DNA from: Lacinutrix sp. MedPE-SW
Lineage (GTDB): Bacteria; Bacteroidota; Bacteroidia; Flavobacteriales; Flavobacteriaceae
DNA length: 64,000 bases
Reading direction: 5' to 3'
Assembly: GCF_001874145.1 (NCBI RefSeq)
Contig: NZ_MPCX01000001.1
Location: forward strand, 248,001-312,000
The notes under the pieces were generated by a model that was not told the DNA's origin, searched no databases, and saw only the letters and a program-made list of their open reading frames with translations. The translations under genes were made by a program, and so were the position numbers. Positions 33,829 to 42,073 of this stretch are shown here, piece by piece (the stretch's first letter is position 1; every line of letters begins with the position of its first letter).

Positions 33829-35901
33829 TTAATGGGCTATTTCTTCTAAATCTAATAAAAAAGCATATTCTAATGCAACTTCTTTTAAACTTTCAAATCT
33901 TCCAGAAGCACCGCCATGACCCGCTTCCATATCGATATGAAAAATTAATTTATTTTTATCTGTTTTTAATTCTCTTAATTTTGCTACCCATTTTGCTGGT
34001 TCAAAATACTGTACTTGCGAATCATGAAGTCCTGTTGTTACTAAAATATTTGGATAGTTTTTAGCCGCAACATTATCGTATGGTGAATATGATTTCATGT
34101 ATTTATAATACGTTTCTTCATTTGGGTTTCCCCATTCATCATATTCTCCTGTGGTTAATGGTATAGTATCATCTAGCATTGTTGTAACTACATCTACAAA
34201 TGGTACTGCTGCAATTACACCATTATATAGCTCTGGATTTATATTTATAACTGCGCCAATTAATAAACCTCCTGCGCTGCCACCCATTGCGTATAAATGC
34301 TTTGGTGATGTGTATTTATTTTCAATTAAATATTTAGAACAGTCTATAAAATCTGTAAACGTATTTATTTTTTTTAATAGTTTTCCATTTTCGTACCATT
34401 CACGGCCTAAATATTCGCTACCTCGAACATGAGCAATTACATATATAAAACCACGATCTAGTAAACTTAATCTTATGGTTGAAAAATATGGATCTATTGT
34501 AGAACCATAAGAGCCATAAGCATATTGTAATACTGGATTTTCTCCATTTAATTCTATTCCTTTTTTATAAACAATAGACATTGGTATTTTTGTATTATCT
34601 TTTGCTGTAGCCCATACACGTTGTGATGTATAATTATTTTTATCGAAATTCTTATCTAATACTTCTTGTTCTTTTTTTACTTCACTTTTTTTTGTTGAAA
34701 AATTATAATCTATTACAGAGCTTGGTGTTGTTAATGAGTTGTAACTGTACCTAAGTGTATTGCTGTTAAAATCTGGGTTATTACCTAAACTTGCTGTATA
34801 GGTTTCACTGTTAAAATCTAAGTAATAGTCTTCTGTTTTATCCCAACTTATAATTCTTATTTTATTTAAACCATTTTCTCTCTCATTTACAACTAAATAA
34901 TTTTTAAAAATCTCTATATCTTCTAATAATACTTCTTCTCTATGTGGTAATACGTCTACCCAATTTGACTTTTCTGTAGCATGTATAGATGTTTTTTGTA
35001 ATTTGAAATTTGTAGCTTCATTATTATTTGTAATTATATAAAAACTATCATCATAATGGGCTATAGAGTATTCTAACTTACGTTCTCGCTCTTGAAATAT
35101 TTTAAACTCAGCGTCTGGAGTATTAGCGTCTAAAAAACGATATTCTGATGTTAATGTACTTGAACATCCTATTACAATATATTTTTTAGATTTTGTTTTA
35201 TACACAAAGGCATTAAAGGTTTCATCTTCTTCATGAAATACTAATATGTCATCTTCTTCTTTAGTATATAATTTATGTTTATAAATTTTATTTGAGCGTA
35301 AAGTAACAGCATCTTTTTTTGTATAAAACAAAGTTTTATTATCGTTTGCCCAAGTTGAACTTCCTGTGGTATTTTCTATTTTATCTGAAAAAATTTCGCC
35401 TGTCACTAAATTTTTTACTTGTAGAGTATATTGTCTACGACTTACTGTATCTATAGAAAAACTAGCCATTGTATTATCTGGACTAATTGAAATACCTCCA
35501 AGTTTAAAGTAAGCATGACCTTTGGCCATTTCATTACAATCGAAAATTATTTCTTCTTTTGACTCTAAGCTTTCTTTTTTTCTTGTATAAATTGGATAAT
35601 CTTTTCCTTTTTCATATTTAGTTATGTACCAATAACCATTTAATTTATATGGAACTGAAGTATCGTCTTCTTTTATTCTACCCTTCATCTCCTCAAATAA
35701 TTCTTTTTGAAAGGCTTCTGTATGTTTTAAAATAGATTTTGTGTAGTTGTTTTCTGCGTTTAAATGATCGATTACCTCTTGATTTTCTCTATCATTCATC
35801 CAAAAATAATTGTCTATTCTTACATCATTATGACATTCTAATTTTTTTTCTATTTTTTTAGCTTTTGGTTCTTTTATTAAAGCTTCATTATTTAATATCA
35901 T
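33829..35901 (-). CDS. Prolyl oligopeptidase family peptidase, oligopeptidase B-like (S9A)
   Basis: A 690-residue cytoplasmic peptidase (no signal peptide). A seven-bladed beta-propeller (about 75-410) precedes an alpha/beta hydrolase domain with catalytic Ser542 (GGSAGG), Asp627 (GLHDSQV) and His662 ([10 protein letters not shown]). [15 protein letters not shown] and [20 protein letters not shown] are typical of oligopeptidase B, which cleaves short peptides after basic residues. The acidic pair after the active Ser (DEWGNPNEE region) matches the basic-P1 specificity. It is 28 bases upstream of the cysteine-synthase-like promoter region. Confidence 0.9.
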   Translation of the reverse strand: MILNNEALIKEPKAKKIEKKLECHNDVRIDNYFWMNDRENQEVIDHLNAENNYTKSILKHTEAFQKELFEEMKGRIKEDDTSVPYKLNGYWYITKYEKGKDYPIYTRKKESLESKEEIIFDCNEMAKGHAYFKLGGISISPDNTMASFSIDTVSRRQYTLQVKNLVTGEIFSDKIENTTGSSTWANDNKTLFYTKKDAVTLRSNKIYKHKLYTKEEDDILVFHEEDETFNAFVYKTKSKKYIVIGCSSTLTSEYRFLDANTPDAEFKIFQERERKLEYSIAHYDDSFYIITNNNEATNFKLQKTSIHATEKSNWVDVLPHREEVLLEDIEIFKNYLVVNERENGLNKIRIISWDKTEDYYLDFNSETYTASLGNNPDFNSNTLRYSYNSLTTPSSVIDYNFSTKKSEVKKEQEVLDKNFDKNNYTSQRVWATAKDNTKIPMSIVYKKGIELNGENPVLQYAYGSYGSTIDPYFSTIRLSLLDRGFIYVIAHVRGSEYLGREWYENGKLLKKINTFTDFIDCSKYLIENKYTSPKHLYAMGGSAGGLLIGAVININPELYNGVIAAVPFVDVVTTMLDDTIPLTTGEYDEWGNPNEETYYKYMKSYSPYDNVAAKNYPNILVTTGLHDSQVQYFEPAKWVAKLRELKTDKNKLIFHIDMEAGHGGASGRFESLKEVALEYAFLLDLEEIAH

Positions 35902-35977
35902 GAGTAATTTATTTTTAGAATTTACAAAAGTAAGTTTTATAGAAATAAAAACTCTAAATTTTATAATAGATATGCTA

Positions 35978-36009
35978 TTGGTTATTAACCATTGATTTTA
36001 ATAAATTTG
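35978..36009 (+). promoter_or_regulatory. Promoter for the YbaB gene (-33 TTG, -7 TAAATTTG)
   Basis: TTG at 35978-35980, 21 bases, then TAAATTTG at 36002-36009, 28 bases before the ATG. Both elements and the spacing match the Bacteroidota consensus. Confidence 0.65.
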
Positions 36010-36037
36010 TATTAAAATTAATTTAAAAAAGAAAATT

Positions 36038-36361
36038 ATGTTTGGAGATTTAATGGGAATGATGGGCAAATTAAAAGAAACCCAAAAGAAAGTTGAAGAA
36101 ACAAAAACGCGTTTAGATAGTGTTTTAATTGATGAAAAAAGTAACGATAATTTATTAAATGTTACTATTACTGCCAATAGAAGTATTAAATCTATAGCTA
36201 TAGACGATTCTCTTTTAGAGGATAAAGAACAATTAGAAGATTATTTAATTCTTACACTAAATAAAGCCATTGCTCGTGCTACAGAAGTTAATGAAACTGA
36301 AATTGCTGCGGTAACTAAAGAAGGTATGCCTAATATACCAGGTATGGATATGTTTAAATAA
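36038..36361 (+). CDS. YbaB/EbfC-family nucleoid-associated protein
   Basis: A 107-residue dimeric DNA-binding protein. It starts [20 protein letters not shown], has a long N-terminal helix and the [18 protein letters not shown] beta segment, and ends IPGMDMFK; Met-rich termini are typical. In many bacteria ybaB lies next to recR/dnaX, but here it stands alone with its own promoter and terminator. It shapes the nucleoid and modulates transcription. Confidence 0.9.
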   Translation: MFGDLMGMMGKLKETQKKVEETKTRLDSVLIDEKSNDNLLNVTITANRSIKSIAIDDSLLEDKEQLEDYLILTLNKAIARATEVNETEIAAVTKEGMPNIPGMDMFK

Positions 36362-36412
36362 AAAAAAACTACACAGATTTTAAACGTAAAAAGTGTAGTT
36401 AAAAATTTAATA

Positions 36413-36442
36413 AAAAAAGGAAACCTTTCGGTTTCCTTTTTT
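36413..36442. terminator. Bidirectional intrinsic terminator
   Basis: GGAAACC-TTTC-GGTTTCC with A7 before and T6 after, between ybaB and the convergent OmpA gene. A second hairpin, AACTACAC / GTGTAGTT (36367-36374 and 36393-36400), precedes it. Confidence 0.87.
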
Positions 36443-36469
36443 ATTATAATGAAATAAGATTACTTTATC

Positions 36470-38701
36470 TTAATTAGCATCAATAACTCTAAATTGAGTT
36501 CTTCTGTTTACTCTATGATCTCTTTCTGTACAAGAAACACCATCTGAACAATTGTTTAATAATCTAGACTCACCAAATCCATTAGAAACAATTCTTGAAG
36601 AATTAATTCCTTTTGAAATTAAGTAGTTAGTTACTGCTTGTGCTCTTCTTTCAGATAAAGAACGGTTAGACGCTTTAGAACCTCTAGAATCTGTGTGAGA
36701 TGCAATTTCTACTGAAACACCATCTGCTAATACAGGTATTAATACTCTATCAATTTCTGCTCTTGCTGCTGGAGTTAATGTAGCAGAACCTAAATCCCAG
36801 TTTATATTAAGACTGTTATACTCTACTAATTTACAATCTACTTCAGCCCAAGTTGTTAAACCACCTTTTGTTTGTAAAACTTCTTTAGTTACAGTTTTGT
36901 TAACAGCAGGTATTGTTACTTCTTCTACTCTAGCATCGTTAGCTAAAACAGTTTTCTTTAAAGTAGCTGTTTTTTGAGGGACTTCAATTACTCTAGTTGT
37001 TGGAGGCGTAACCATTACTGTACGCTTCATTGTTTTAGTTACTGCTGGAATTTCAACTGCTCTTGTAGTTTCTGGAGAAAGAACAGATTTTCTAATTACT
37101 GTTGTTTTTGCAGGAATATCAATTGCTCTAGAAGTTGGAGGCGTTGCCATTACAGTACGCTTCATAGTTTTAGTTGTAGCAGGAATCTCTGTTACTCTTG
37201 TTGTTGCTGGTGTTGCAACTACAGTACGCTTCATTGTTTTAGTTACTGCAGGAATCTCTACTACTCTTGTAGTTGGAGGCGTTACCATAACAGTTCTTTT
37301 AACTTCTTTAGTTACCGCTGGTACATCAATTACTCTTGTTGTTGGAGGAGTTACCATAACTCTTCTTGTAACCTCTTTAGTTACTGCAGGAATATCAATT
37401 ACTCTTGTTGTTGCTGGAGCAACTAAAACAGTTTTTTTAATTGTTTTAGTTACAGCTGGAATTTCTATTACTCTTGTTGTTGGAGGCTGAGTCATAACCG
37501 TTTTTTTAACTGTTTTAGTTACAGCAGGAATTTCTATGACTCTTGTTGTTGCTGGAGTTTGTACAACTCTTCTAGTATAAGTTCCCATACCACAATCTTC
37601 ACCATTATTAGTAGCAGTATCACATCCTGGCTTAGTAATTACTTGAGCATCTGCTGCTAAAGTAGTTGTATTTACAGTTATGTTTTGAGCTGGTACATTT
37701 TTGTAACACCAGTATCTACAATCATTAGGATCACTTGAAGCACAATCTGCAGCAGGTGTATCACTCATACCCCATTTAGCTGTAGCAGGCTTAGTTTCTA
37801 TTACTTGGTAATCTGAAGAAAACTTTGCTGGAACTACAGTTAATGTAGAACCATATTCTCTTTTCTTATAAGATAAAGTTTCTGTTCCCCATTTAGCAGG
37901 AATAACTTCTAAACGTTGGCTAGCTTCGCTAACAACAACTTCAACAGTTTCTGTACCATATTGAGCTGGTACTATTTCTAATCTAGAAGATGCAGGTTGC
38001 ACAACAACTTCAACAGTTTCTGTTCCCCACTTAGCAGGTACTACTTCCATACGCTGTCCAGCTTCTGTAACAACAACAGTTTCTGTTCTTGTTTCATATT
38101 GTGCAGGAATAGATTCTAGTTTTTGGTATGCTTGCTGAACAATTACAGTTTCTGTTCTTGTTTCATATTTAGCAGGTACTACTTCTAATCTCTGACTAGC
38201 TTCTTGTACAACTACTTCAAAGTTTTCAGTTCCTAATTTTGCTGGTATTACAGCTAAAGTTTGTCCTCCTTCAGAAGTTGTTACATCAAAATTTTGAGTT
38301 TCGTACTTTGCTGGTACTACTGTTAATTCTTGATAACCTGGTTGAACAATCATTTCTTCAGTTGTAGTATCTGTAGATCCAGCAACTTTTTCAAGTCTTT
38401 GAGATGGACCTTGTACTTCTACTTCGAAAGTTTGAGTTTCGTATTGAGCTGGTACTACTGATAATTCTTGACCAGCAGACTGAACTACTACTTCTTCATT
38501 TTCTGTTCTATACTGTGCTGGTACAACTTTTAACTTTTTGTACGCTGGCGCAACTTGTATAGTCACATCTTGATTTACCCATACATCAGGCGTCACACAT
38601 CGCTTGTAACATTTTCCCGGATCTGGGTTTGTTGGTAAATCTTGTGCAAATGCAATTGTGCAGACTACAAAAGATAAAATTGTTAGTAATACTTTTTTCA
38701 T
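36470..38701 (-). CDS. OmpA-family protein with two arrays of 23-residue repeats
   Basis: A 743-residue exported protein (signal peptide 1-20). A Cys pair (C31, C35) is followed by array A: 11 units starting at residue 57 with exact 23-residue spacing (L57, L80, ... L287), consensus LEVVPAKYETETVEVVVQ plus five residues. A Cys-rich linker (C320, C328, C332, C360, C370) separates it from array B: 10 units of about 23 residues (P392 to P598), consensus EIPAVTKTMKRTVMVTPPTT. The C-terminal OmpA domain (about 630-743) has ASHTDSRGSKASN and NRRTQFRVI peptidoglycan-binding motifs. Arrays A and B align to each other. Probably a long fibrous outer-membrane or periplasm-spanning element. Confidence 0.85.
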   Translation of the reverse strand: MKKVLLTILSFVVCTIAFAQDLPTNPDPGKCYKRCVTPDVWVNQDVTIQVAPAYKKLKVVPAQYRTENEEVVVQSAGQELSVVPAQYETQTFEVEVQGPSQRLEKVAGSTDTTTEEMIVQPGYQELTVVPAKYETQNFDVTTSEGGQTLAVIPAKLGTENFEVVVQEASQRLEVVPAKYETRTETVIVQQAYQKLESIPAQYETRTETVVVTEAGQRMEVVPAKWGTETVEVVVQPASSRLEIVPAQYGTETVEVVVSEASQRLEVIPAKWGTETLSYKKREYGSTLTVVPAKFSSDYQVIETKPATAKWGMSDTPAADCASSDPNDCRYWCYKNVPAQNITVNTTTLAADAQVITKPGCDTATNNGEDCGMGTYTRRVVQTPATTRVIEIPAVTKTVKKTVMTQPPTTRVIEIPAVTKTIKKTVLVAPATTRVIDIPAVTKEVTRRVMVTPPTTRVIDVPAVTKEVKRTVMVTPPTTRVVEIPAVTKTMKRTVVATPATTRVTEIPATTKTMKRTVMATPPTSRAIDIPAKTTVIRKSVLSPETTRAVEIPAVTKTMKRTVMVTPPTTRVIEVPQKTATLKKTVLANDARVEEVTIPAVNKTVTKEVLQTKGGLTTWAEVDCKLVEYNSLNINWDLGSATLTPAARAEIDRVLIPVLADGVSVEIASHTDSRGSKASNRSLSERRAQAVTNYLISKGINSSRIVSNGFGESRLLNNCSDGVSCTERDHRVNRRTQFRVIDAN
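36866..37564 (-). repeat. Tandem 69-bp coding repeats, array B of the OmpA protein
   Basis: Ten in-frame units encoding the IPAVTKT-type 23-residue repeat. One unit (ending at P552) is a codon shorter. Copies differ at many third positions, so the array is not a recent expansion. Confidence 0.85.
37775..38533 (-). repeat. Tandem 69-bp coding repeats, array A of the OmpA protein
   Basis: Eleven in-frame units encoding the VVPAKYET-type 23-residue repeat, with uniform 69-base spacing. The third unit (from residue 103) is the most diverged. It is related to array B by period and by the conserved PA position. Confidence 0.85.
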
Positions 38702-38905
38702 TTTTGAAAGTTTTATGGTTATTTTAAAGATTAATTAACTAATGTTTACCATCAGCCATGTTTACTAATTTCCGATAAAATTATATGTTATCAAACAGAA
38801 TCTTATTTAATTTGTTAAAGTTTCCTTAATATTTCGACGAAATGCAATAAACCTCGTTAAAATTTTATTTAACTCAATAACCAGATGACAATCAATTATT
38901 TACAA

Positions 38906-39934
38906 CTAACCAACCTTAAGAGTTTTTAATGTTTCTAGCAATTTATCATGCATTTTATCGGTATAATCTAAGTGCGTTACAATTCTCATTTTTCCACTTC
39001 CTAAATTGCTAATTCGAATAGATTTTCGTTCTAGTAATTCTATAAATTTTGTTTCGTCAATTTCTTTAGCTAAACTAAAAATAACAATGTTTGTTTCTAC
39101 TAATTCAACATTATTTATATATGAACAATTTGTTAAAACCGAGGCTATTTCTTTGGCTTTATTATGATCTTTAATTAATCTAGTAAAGTTATTATCTAAA
39201 GCATATATTCCTGCTGCTGCCAAATAACCAATTTGACGCATTCCACCACCAAGAATCTTTCTAATTCTTATAGCGTTTTTCATGAATTTCTCATCACCAA
39301 TAAGTACAGAACCTACTGGACACCCAAGCCCTTTACTTAAACATACAGATATAGTATCAAATACATTTCCAAAATCTTTTGGAGTTTCATTTTTTTCAAC
39401 TAATGCATTCCATAATCTAGCGCCATCTAAATGAAGTCCTAAATTGTTTGTATCACAAACTTCTCTAATTTTTAAAATTTCTGTAAAATCCCAACAAGCA
39501 CCACCACCTTTATTTGTTGTATTTTCAATCTCAACTAATGTTGTTAATGGACTGTGATAAAAATCTGGAGGATTAATGGCTTCTATTACTTGCTCTGCTG
39601 TAAACATACCTCGATTGCCATTTATTAACTTACAAGAAACTCCACTATTAAAAGATGCGCCACCACCTTCGTAATTAAAAATATGTGCATATTTATCGCA
39701 AATAACTTGATCTCCAGGATTTGTATGCAACTTTATCGCTGTTTGGTTTGCCATAGTACCACTTGGAAAAAATAAACCATGGGTTTTCCCAAACATTTTT
39801 GCTATTTTAGTTTCAAGCTCATTAGTTGTTTCATCTTCTTTATAAACATCGTCTCCTACTCTTGCTTCTAACATAACTTCAAGCATTTCTTTTGTAGGTT
39901 TTGTTACCGTATCACTTCTTAAATCTATAATCAT
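38906..39934 (-). CDS. ltaE: Low-specificity L-threonine aldolase
   Basis: A 342-residue PLP enzyme cleaving threonine or allo-threonine to glycine and acetaldehyde. It starts MIIDLRSDTVTKPT, the family hallmark, then GDDVYKEDE, FPSGTMANQ and HLDGARLWNA. The Schiff-base Lys is K201 (VCLSKGLGCPVGS). Length is normal. The 204-base gap to the OmpA gene shows nothing I can name. It is divergent from prfB. Confidence 0.93.
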   Translation of the reverse strand: MIIDLRSDTVTKPTKEMLEVMLEARVGDDVYKEDETTNELETKIAKMFGKTHGLFFPSGTMANQTAIKLHTNPGDQVICDKYAHIFNYEGGGASFNSGVSCKLINGNRGMFTAEQVIEAINPPDFYHSPLTTLVEIENTTNKGGGACWDFTEILKIREVCDTNNLGLHLDGARLWNALVEKNETPKDFGNVFDTISVCLSKGLGCPVGSVLIGDEKFMKNAIRIRKILGGGMRQIGYLAAAGIYALDNNFTRLIKDHNKAKEIASVLTNCSYINNVELVETNIVIFSLAKEIDETKFIELLERKSIRISNLGSGKMRIVTHLDYTDKMHDKLLETLKTLKVG

Positions 39935-40002
39935 TTTTATTTTTTTAATTTATAAAACTATAAAATAAGGAGGTAATAATTTTCATATCATTGTAATAAT
40001 TC

Positions 40003-40010
40003 TATTTTTG
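40003..40010 (+). promoter_or_regulatory. -7 promoter element for prfB
   Basis: TATTTTTG matches TAnnTTTG, 21 bases before the prfB ATG at 40031. It supports the upstream start needed for the frameshifted gene. Confidence 0.5.
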
Positions 40011-40030
40011 TTTTAAAATTTTTAAAAATA

Positions 40031-41141
40031 ATGATAACACAAGATCAAATTAAAGATCTCTCAAACCGCCTAACTTTGTTAAGGCAATATCTTTGACATA
40101 GATGCTAAACTAATAGAAATTAGCAACGAAGAAGAACAAACTTTTAATCCTGATTTTTGGGAAGACTCTAAAGCTGCAGAAACTATAATGAAAAGCTTAA
40201 GAGGTAAAAAAAAATGGATTGAAGACTACAATACTGCAAAAACATTTATAGAAGACTTAGAGGTTATTTATGAGTTCTATAAAGAAGATGAGGCTACTGC
40301 CCAAGATGTAAATAATAGGTTTTTAAAAGCGCAAACTTTAATTGAAGAATTGGAGTTTAAAAATATGCTATCTGAAGAAGGTGATAGTTTAAGTGCAGTT
40401 TTACAAATTACAGCTGGAGCTGGTGGTACAGAAAGTTGTGATTGGGCTCAAATGTTAATGCGTATGTATTTAATGTATGCAGAAAAAAACAACTTTAAAG
40501 TAAAAGAACTTAATTTTCAAGAAGGTGATGTTGCGGGTATTAAAACTGTGACATTAGAAATTGAAGGCGATTATGCCTTTGGATGGTTAAAAGGTGAAAA
40601 TGGTGTACATAGATTAGTACGAATCTCTCCTTTTGATAGTAATGCCAAACGGCATACTAGTTTTGCTTCTGTTTACGTATATCCATTAGTAGATGATTCT
40701 ATAGAAATTGAAATTAATCCAGCTGATATAGAAATTACAACTGCACGCTCAAGTGGCGCTGGCGGACAAAACGTTAATAAAGTTGAAACTAAAGTACAAT
40801 TAACGCACAAACCATCTGGTATACAAATTTCATGTAGCGAAACAAGATCGCAACACGATAATAGAGCCAGAGCATTACAAATGCTTAAATCTCAATTATA
40901 TGAAATTGAATTACAAAAACAATTATCGCAACGCGAAGATATTGAAGCTGCAAAGATGAAAATTGAGTGGGGAAGCCAAATTAGAAACTACGTTATGCAT
41001 CCCTACAAGTTAGTAAAAGATGTTAGAACAGGTTTTGAAACAGGTAATGTTGATAGCGTAATGGATGGAGACATTACTCCATTTTTAAAATCATATTTAA
41101 TGTCTATGGGACAACAGTCATCAGATTCTAACCAATTATAA
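40031..41141 (+). CDS. prfB: Peptide chain release factor 2 with programmed +1 frameshift
   Basis: Recognises UAA and UGA stops. The gene is join(40031..40093, 40095..41141), 369 residues. Frame 1 reads [21 protein letters not shown] and stops at the in-frame TGA at 40094-40096. The slippery sequence CTT TGA C is preceded by AAGG, the Shine-Dalgarno-like stimulator. A +1 shift continues as DIDAKLIE, which matches RF2 sequence. The anticodon-like tripeptide is SPF (199-201) and the catalytic GGQ is at 244-246. A start only at 40188 would lose the N-terminal domain. The autoregulatory frameshift senses RF2 level. Confidence 0.95.
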
Positions 41142-41180
41142 TTTTTTGTAATATCTTTAAAACAATTAAAAAAAATACTA

Positions 41181-41522
41181 ATGATAAAAATTTACCACAA
41201 TCCAAGATGTAGTAAATCTCGACAAGGTTTAGCCGTTTTAGAAACTTCAAATAAAGAATTTGAAGTTGTAAAATATCTTAATGATAATATTGGTGAAAAA
41301 GAACTCACTAGTATTATTAAAAAATTAGGGATAGAGCCTATAGATTTAGTACGAAAAAACGAAAGTATTTGGAAAGAAAACTTTAAAGGCAAAGCCCTAT
41401 CAAATGATGCAATTATTTCTATACTTGTAAAACACCCAAAATTAATAGAAAGACCAATAGTTGTAAATAATGATAAAGCAGTAATTGGAAGACCAACAGA
41501 ACTAATAAATACTATTATATGA
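41181..41522 (+). CDS. ArsC-family arsenate reductase-like protein
   Basis: A 113-residue thioredoxin-fold protein with active-site Cys10 in IYHNPRCSKSRQGL and the C-terminal IERPIVVNNDKAVIGRP motif of the glutaredoxin-dependent ArsC/YfgD group. It could reduce arsenate, or be a general YfgD-type protein of unknown substrate: no arsenic genes (arsB, arsR) are nearby. It follows prfB by 39 bases and is followed by a diverged paralogue. Confidence 0.85.
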   Translation: MIKIYHNPRCSKSRQGLAVLETSNKEFEVVKYLNDNIGEKELTSIIKKLGIEPIDLVRKNESIWKENFKGKALSNDAIISILVKHPKLIERPIVVNNDKAVIGRPTELINTII

Positions 41523-41590
41523 GATAAAACAATGTTACCCTTAACTAACATTATAATAATTGATAGCAATAATTAATCCCTAAAACCAGA

Positions 41591-41950
41591 ATGATAGTAA
41601 TATATCACAATCCAGATTCTAAAAATTCTAATTCATGTTTAGAAATCTTAGAAACTAGTAAACATGATACACAAAAAATAAAATATCAAGACAAACCTCT
41701 TGATGCTATTAAGCTTCAAAAAATAATTAACATCTTAAAAATTTCTCCATTAGAAATTATAAGAACTAACGAGCCACTTTGGAAAGAAAAATTCGAGCAT
41801 TTAATTAAAAGTGGTGTAGAATTTACAGACCAAGAATATATTGAGATTATGATAGAACACCAAGAACTTATAGAGCGTCCTATTGTAATAAATGGCCAAA
41901 AAGCAGTAATAGGAAAACAATCAAAAAAAATTTTTGAAATATCATCTTAA
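41591..41950 (+). CDS. ArsC-like paralogue that has lost the catalytic Cys
   Basis: A 119-residue protein sharing the frame of its neighbour: IYHNP at the start, SPLEIIRTNEPLWKEKF (compare EPIDLVRKNESIWKENF), and LIERPIVINGQKAVIGK. The active-site loop HNPRCSKSR is replaced by HNPDSKNSN, so the Cys is Ser and the flanking Arg is Asp. Its only Cys (C16) lies later in the helix. It arose by tandem duplication and probably no longer reduces arsenate, and may act as a binding or Spx-like regulatory protein. Confidence 0.8.
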   Translation: MIVIYHNPDSKNSNSCLEILETSKHDTQKIKYQDKPLDAIKLQKIINILKISPLEIIRTNEPLWKEKFEHLIKSGVEFTDQEYIEIMIEHQELIERPIVINGQKAVIGKQSKKIFEISS

Positions 41951-41958
41951 CAATAAAC

Positions 41959-41986
41959 AAACCTTGATTATTTCAAGGTTTTTTTA
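41959..41986 (+). terminator. Intrinsic terminator
   Basis: AAACCTTGA-TTATT-TCAAGGTTT followed by a T-tract, just after the ArsC-like paralogue. Confidence 0.8.
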
Positions 41987-42025
41987 TTTAACAAAGTTTT
42001 AACCAAAGGCGGTTAAACCTTGAGG

Positions 42026-42033
42026 TACTTTTG
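42026..42033 (+). promoter_or_regulatory. -7 promoter element for the second TonB-type receptor
   Basis: TACTTTTG matches TAnnTTTG, 40 bases before the ATG at 42074. It lies inside the longest open frame, which argues against the TTG start at 42020. Confidence 0.5.
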
Positions 42034-42073
42034 TAATCTAACTAAAAAAATCACAAAAGAAACTACCAATTTT

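Noticed and set aside
36974-37426. Long open frame antisense to the OmpA repeats, rich in Cys and Tyr
   Set aside because: It is the mirror of the repetitive coding strand; its composition (CSCSW-type runs) and lack of promoter or start context make a real gene unlikely.
36866-38533. Regular 69-base repeats suggesting a CRISPR-like or satellite array
   Set aside because: The repeats are in frame within one long coding sequence with an OmpA domain, have no unique spacers, and keep codon-level variation. They are protein repeats.
40188-41141. A short release factor starting at 40188
   Set aside because: The upstream frame plus the CTT-TGA-C frameshift site restores full-length RF2, including its N-terminal domain.
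42020-42073. TTG start giving an 835-residue receptor
   Set aside because: The -7 promoter box lies inside this extension, and the ATG at 42074 begins a proper signal peptide.
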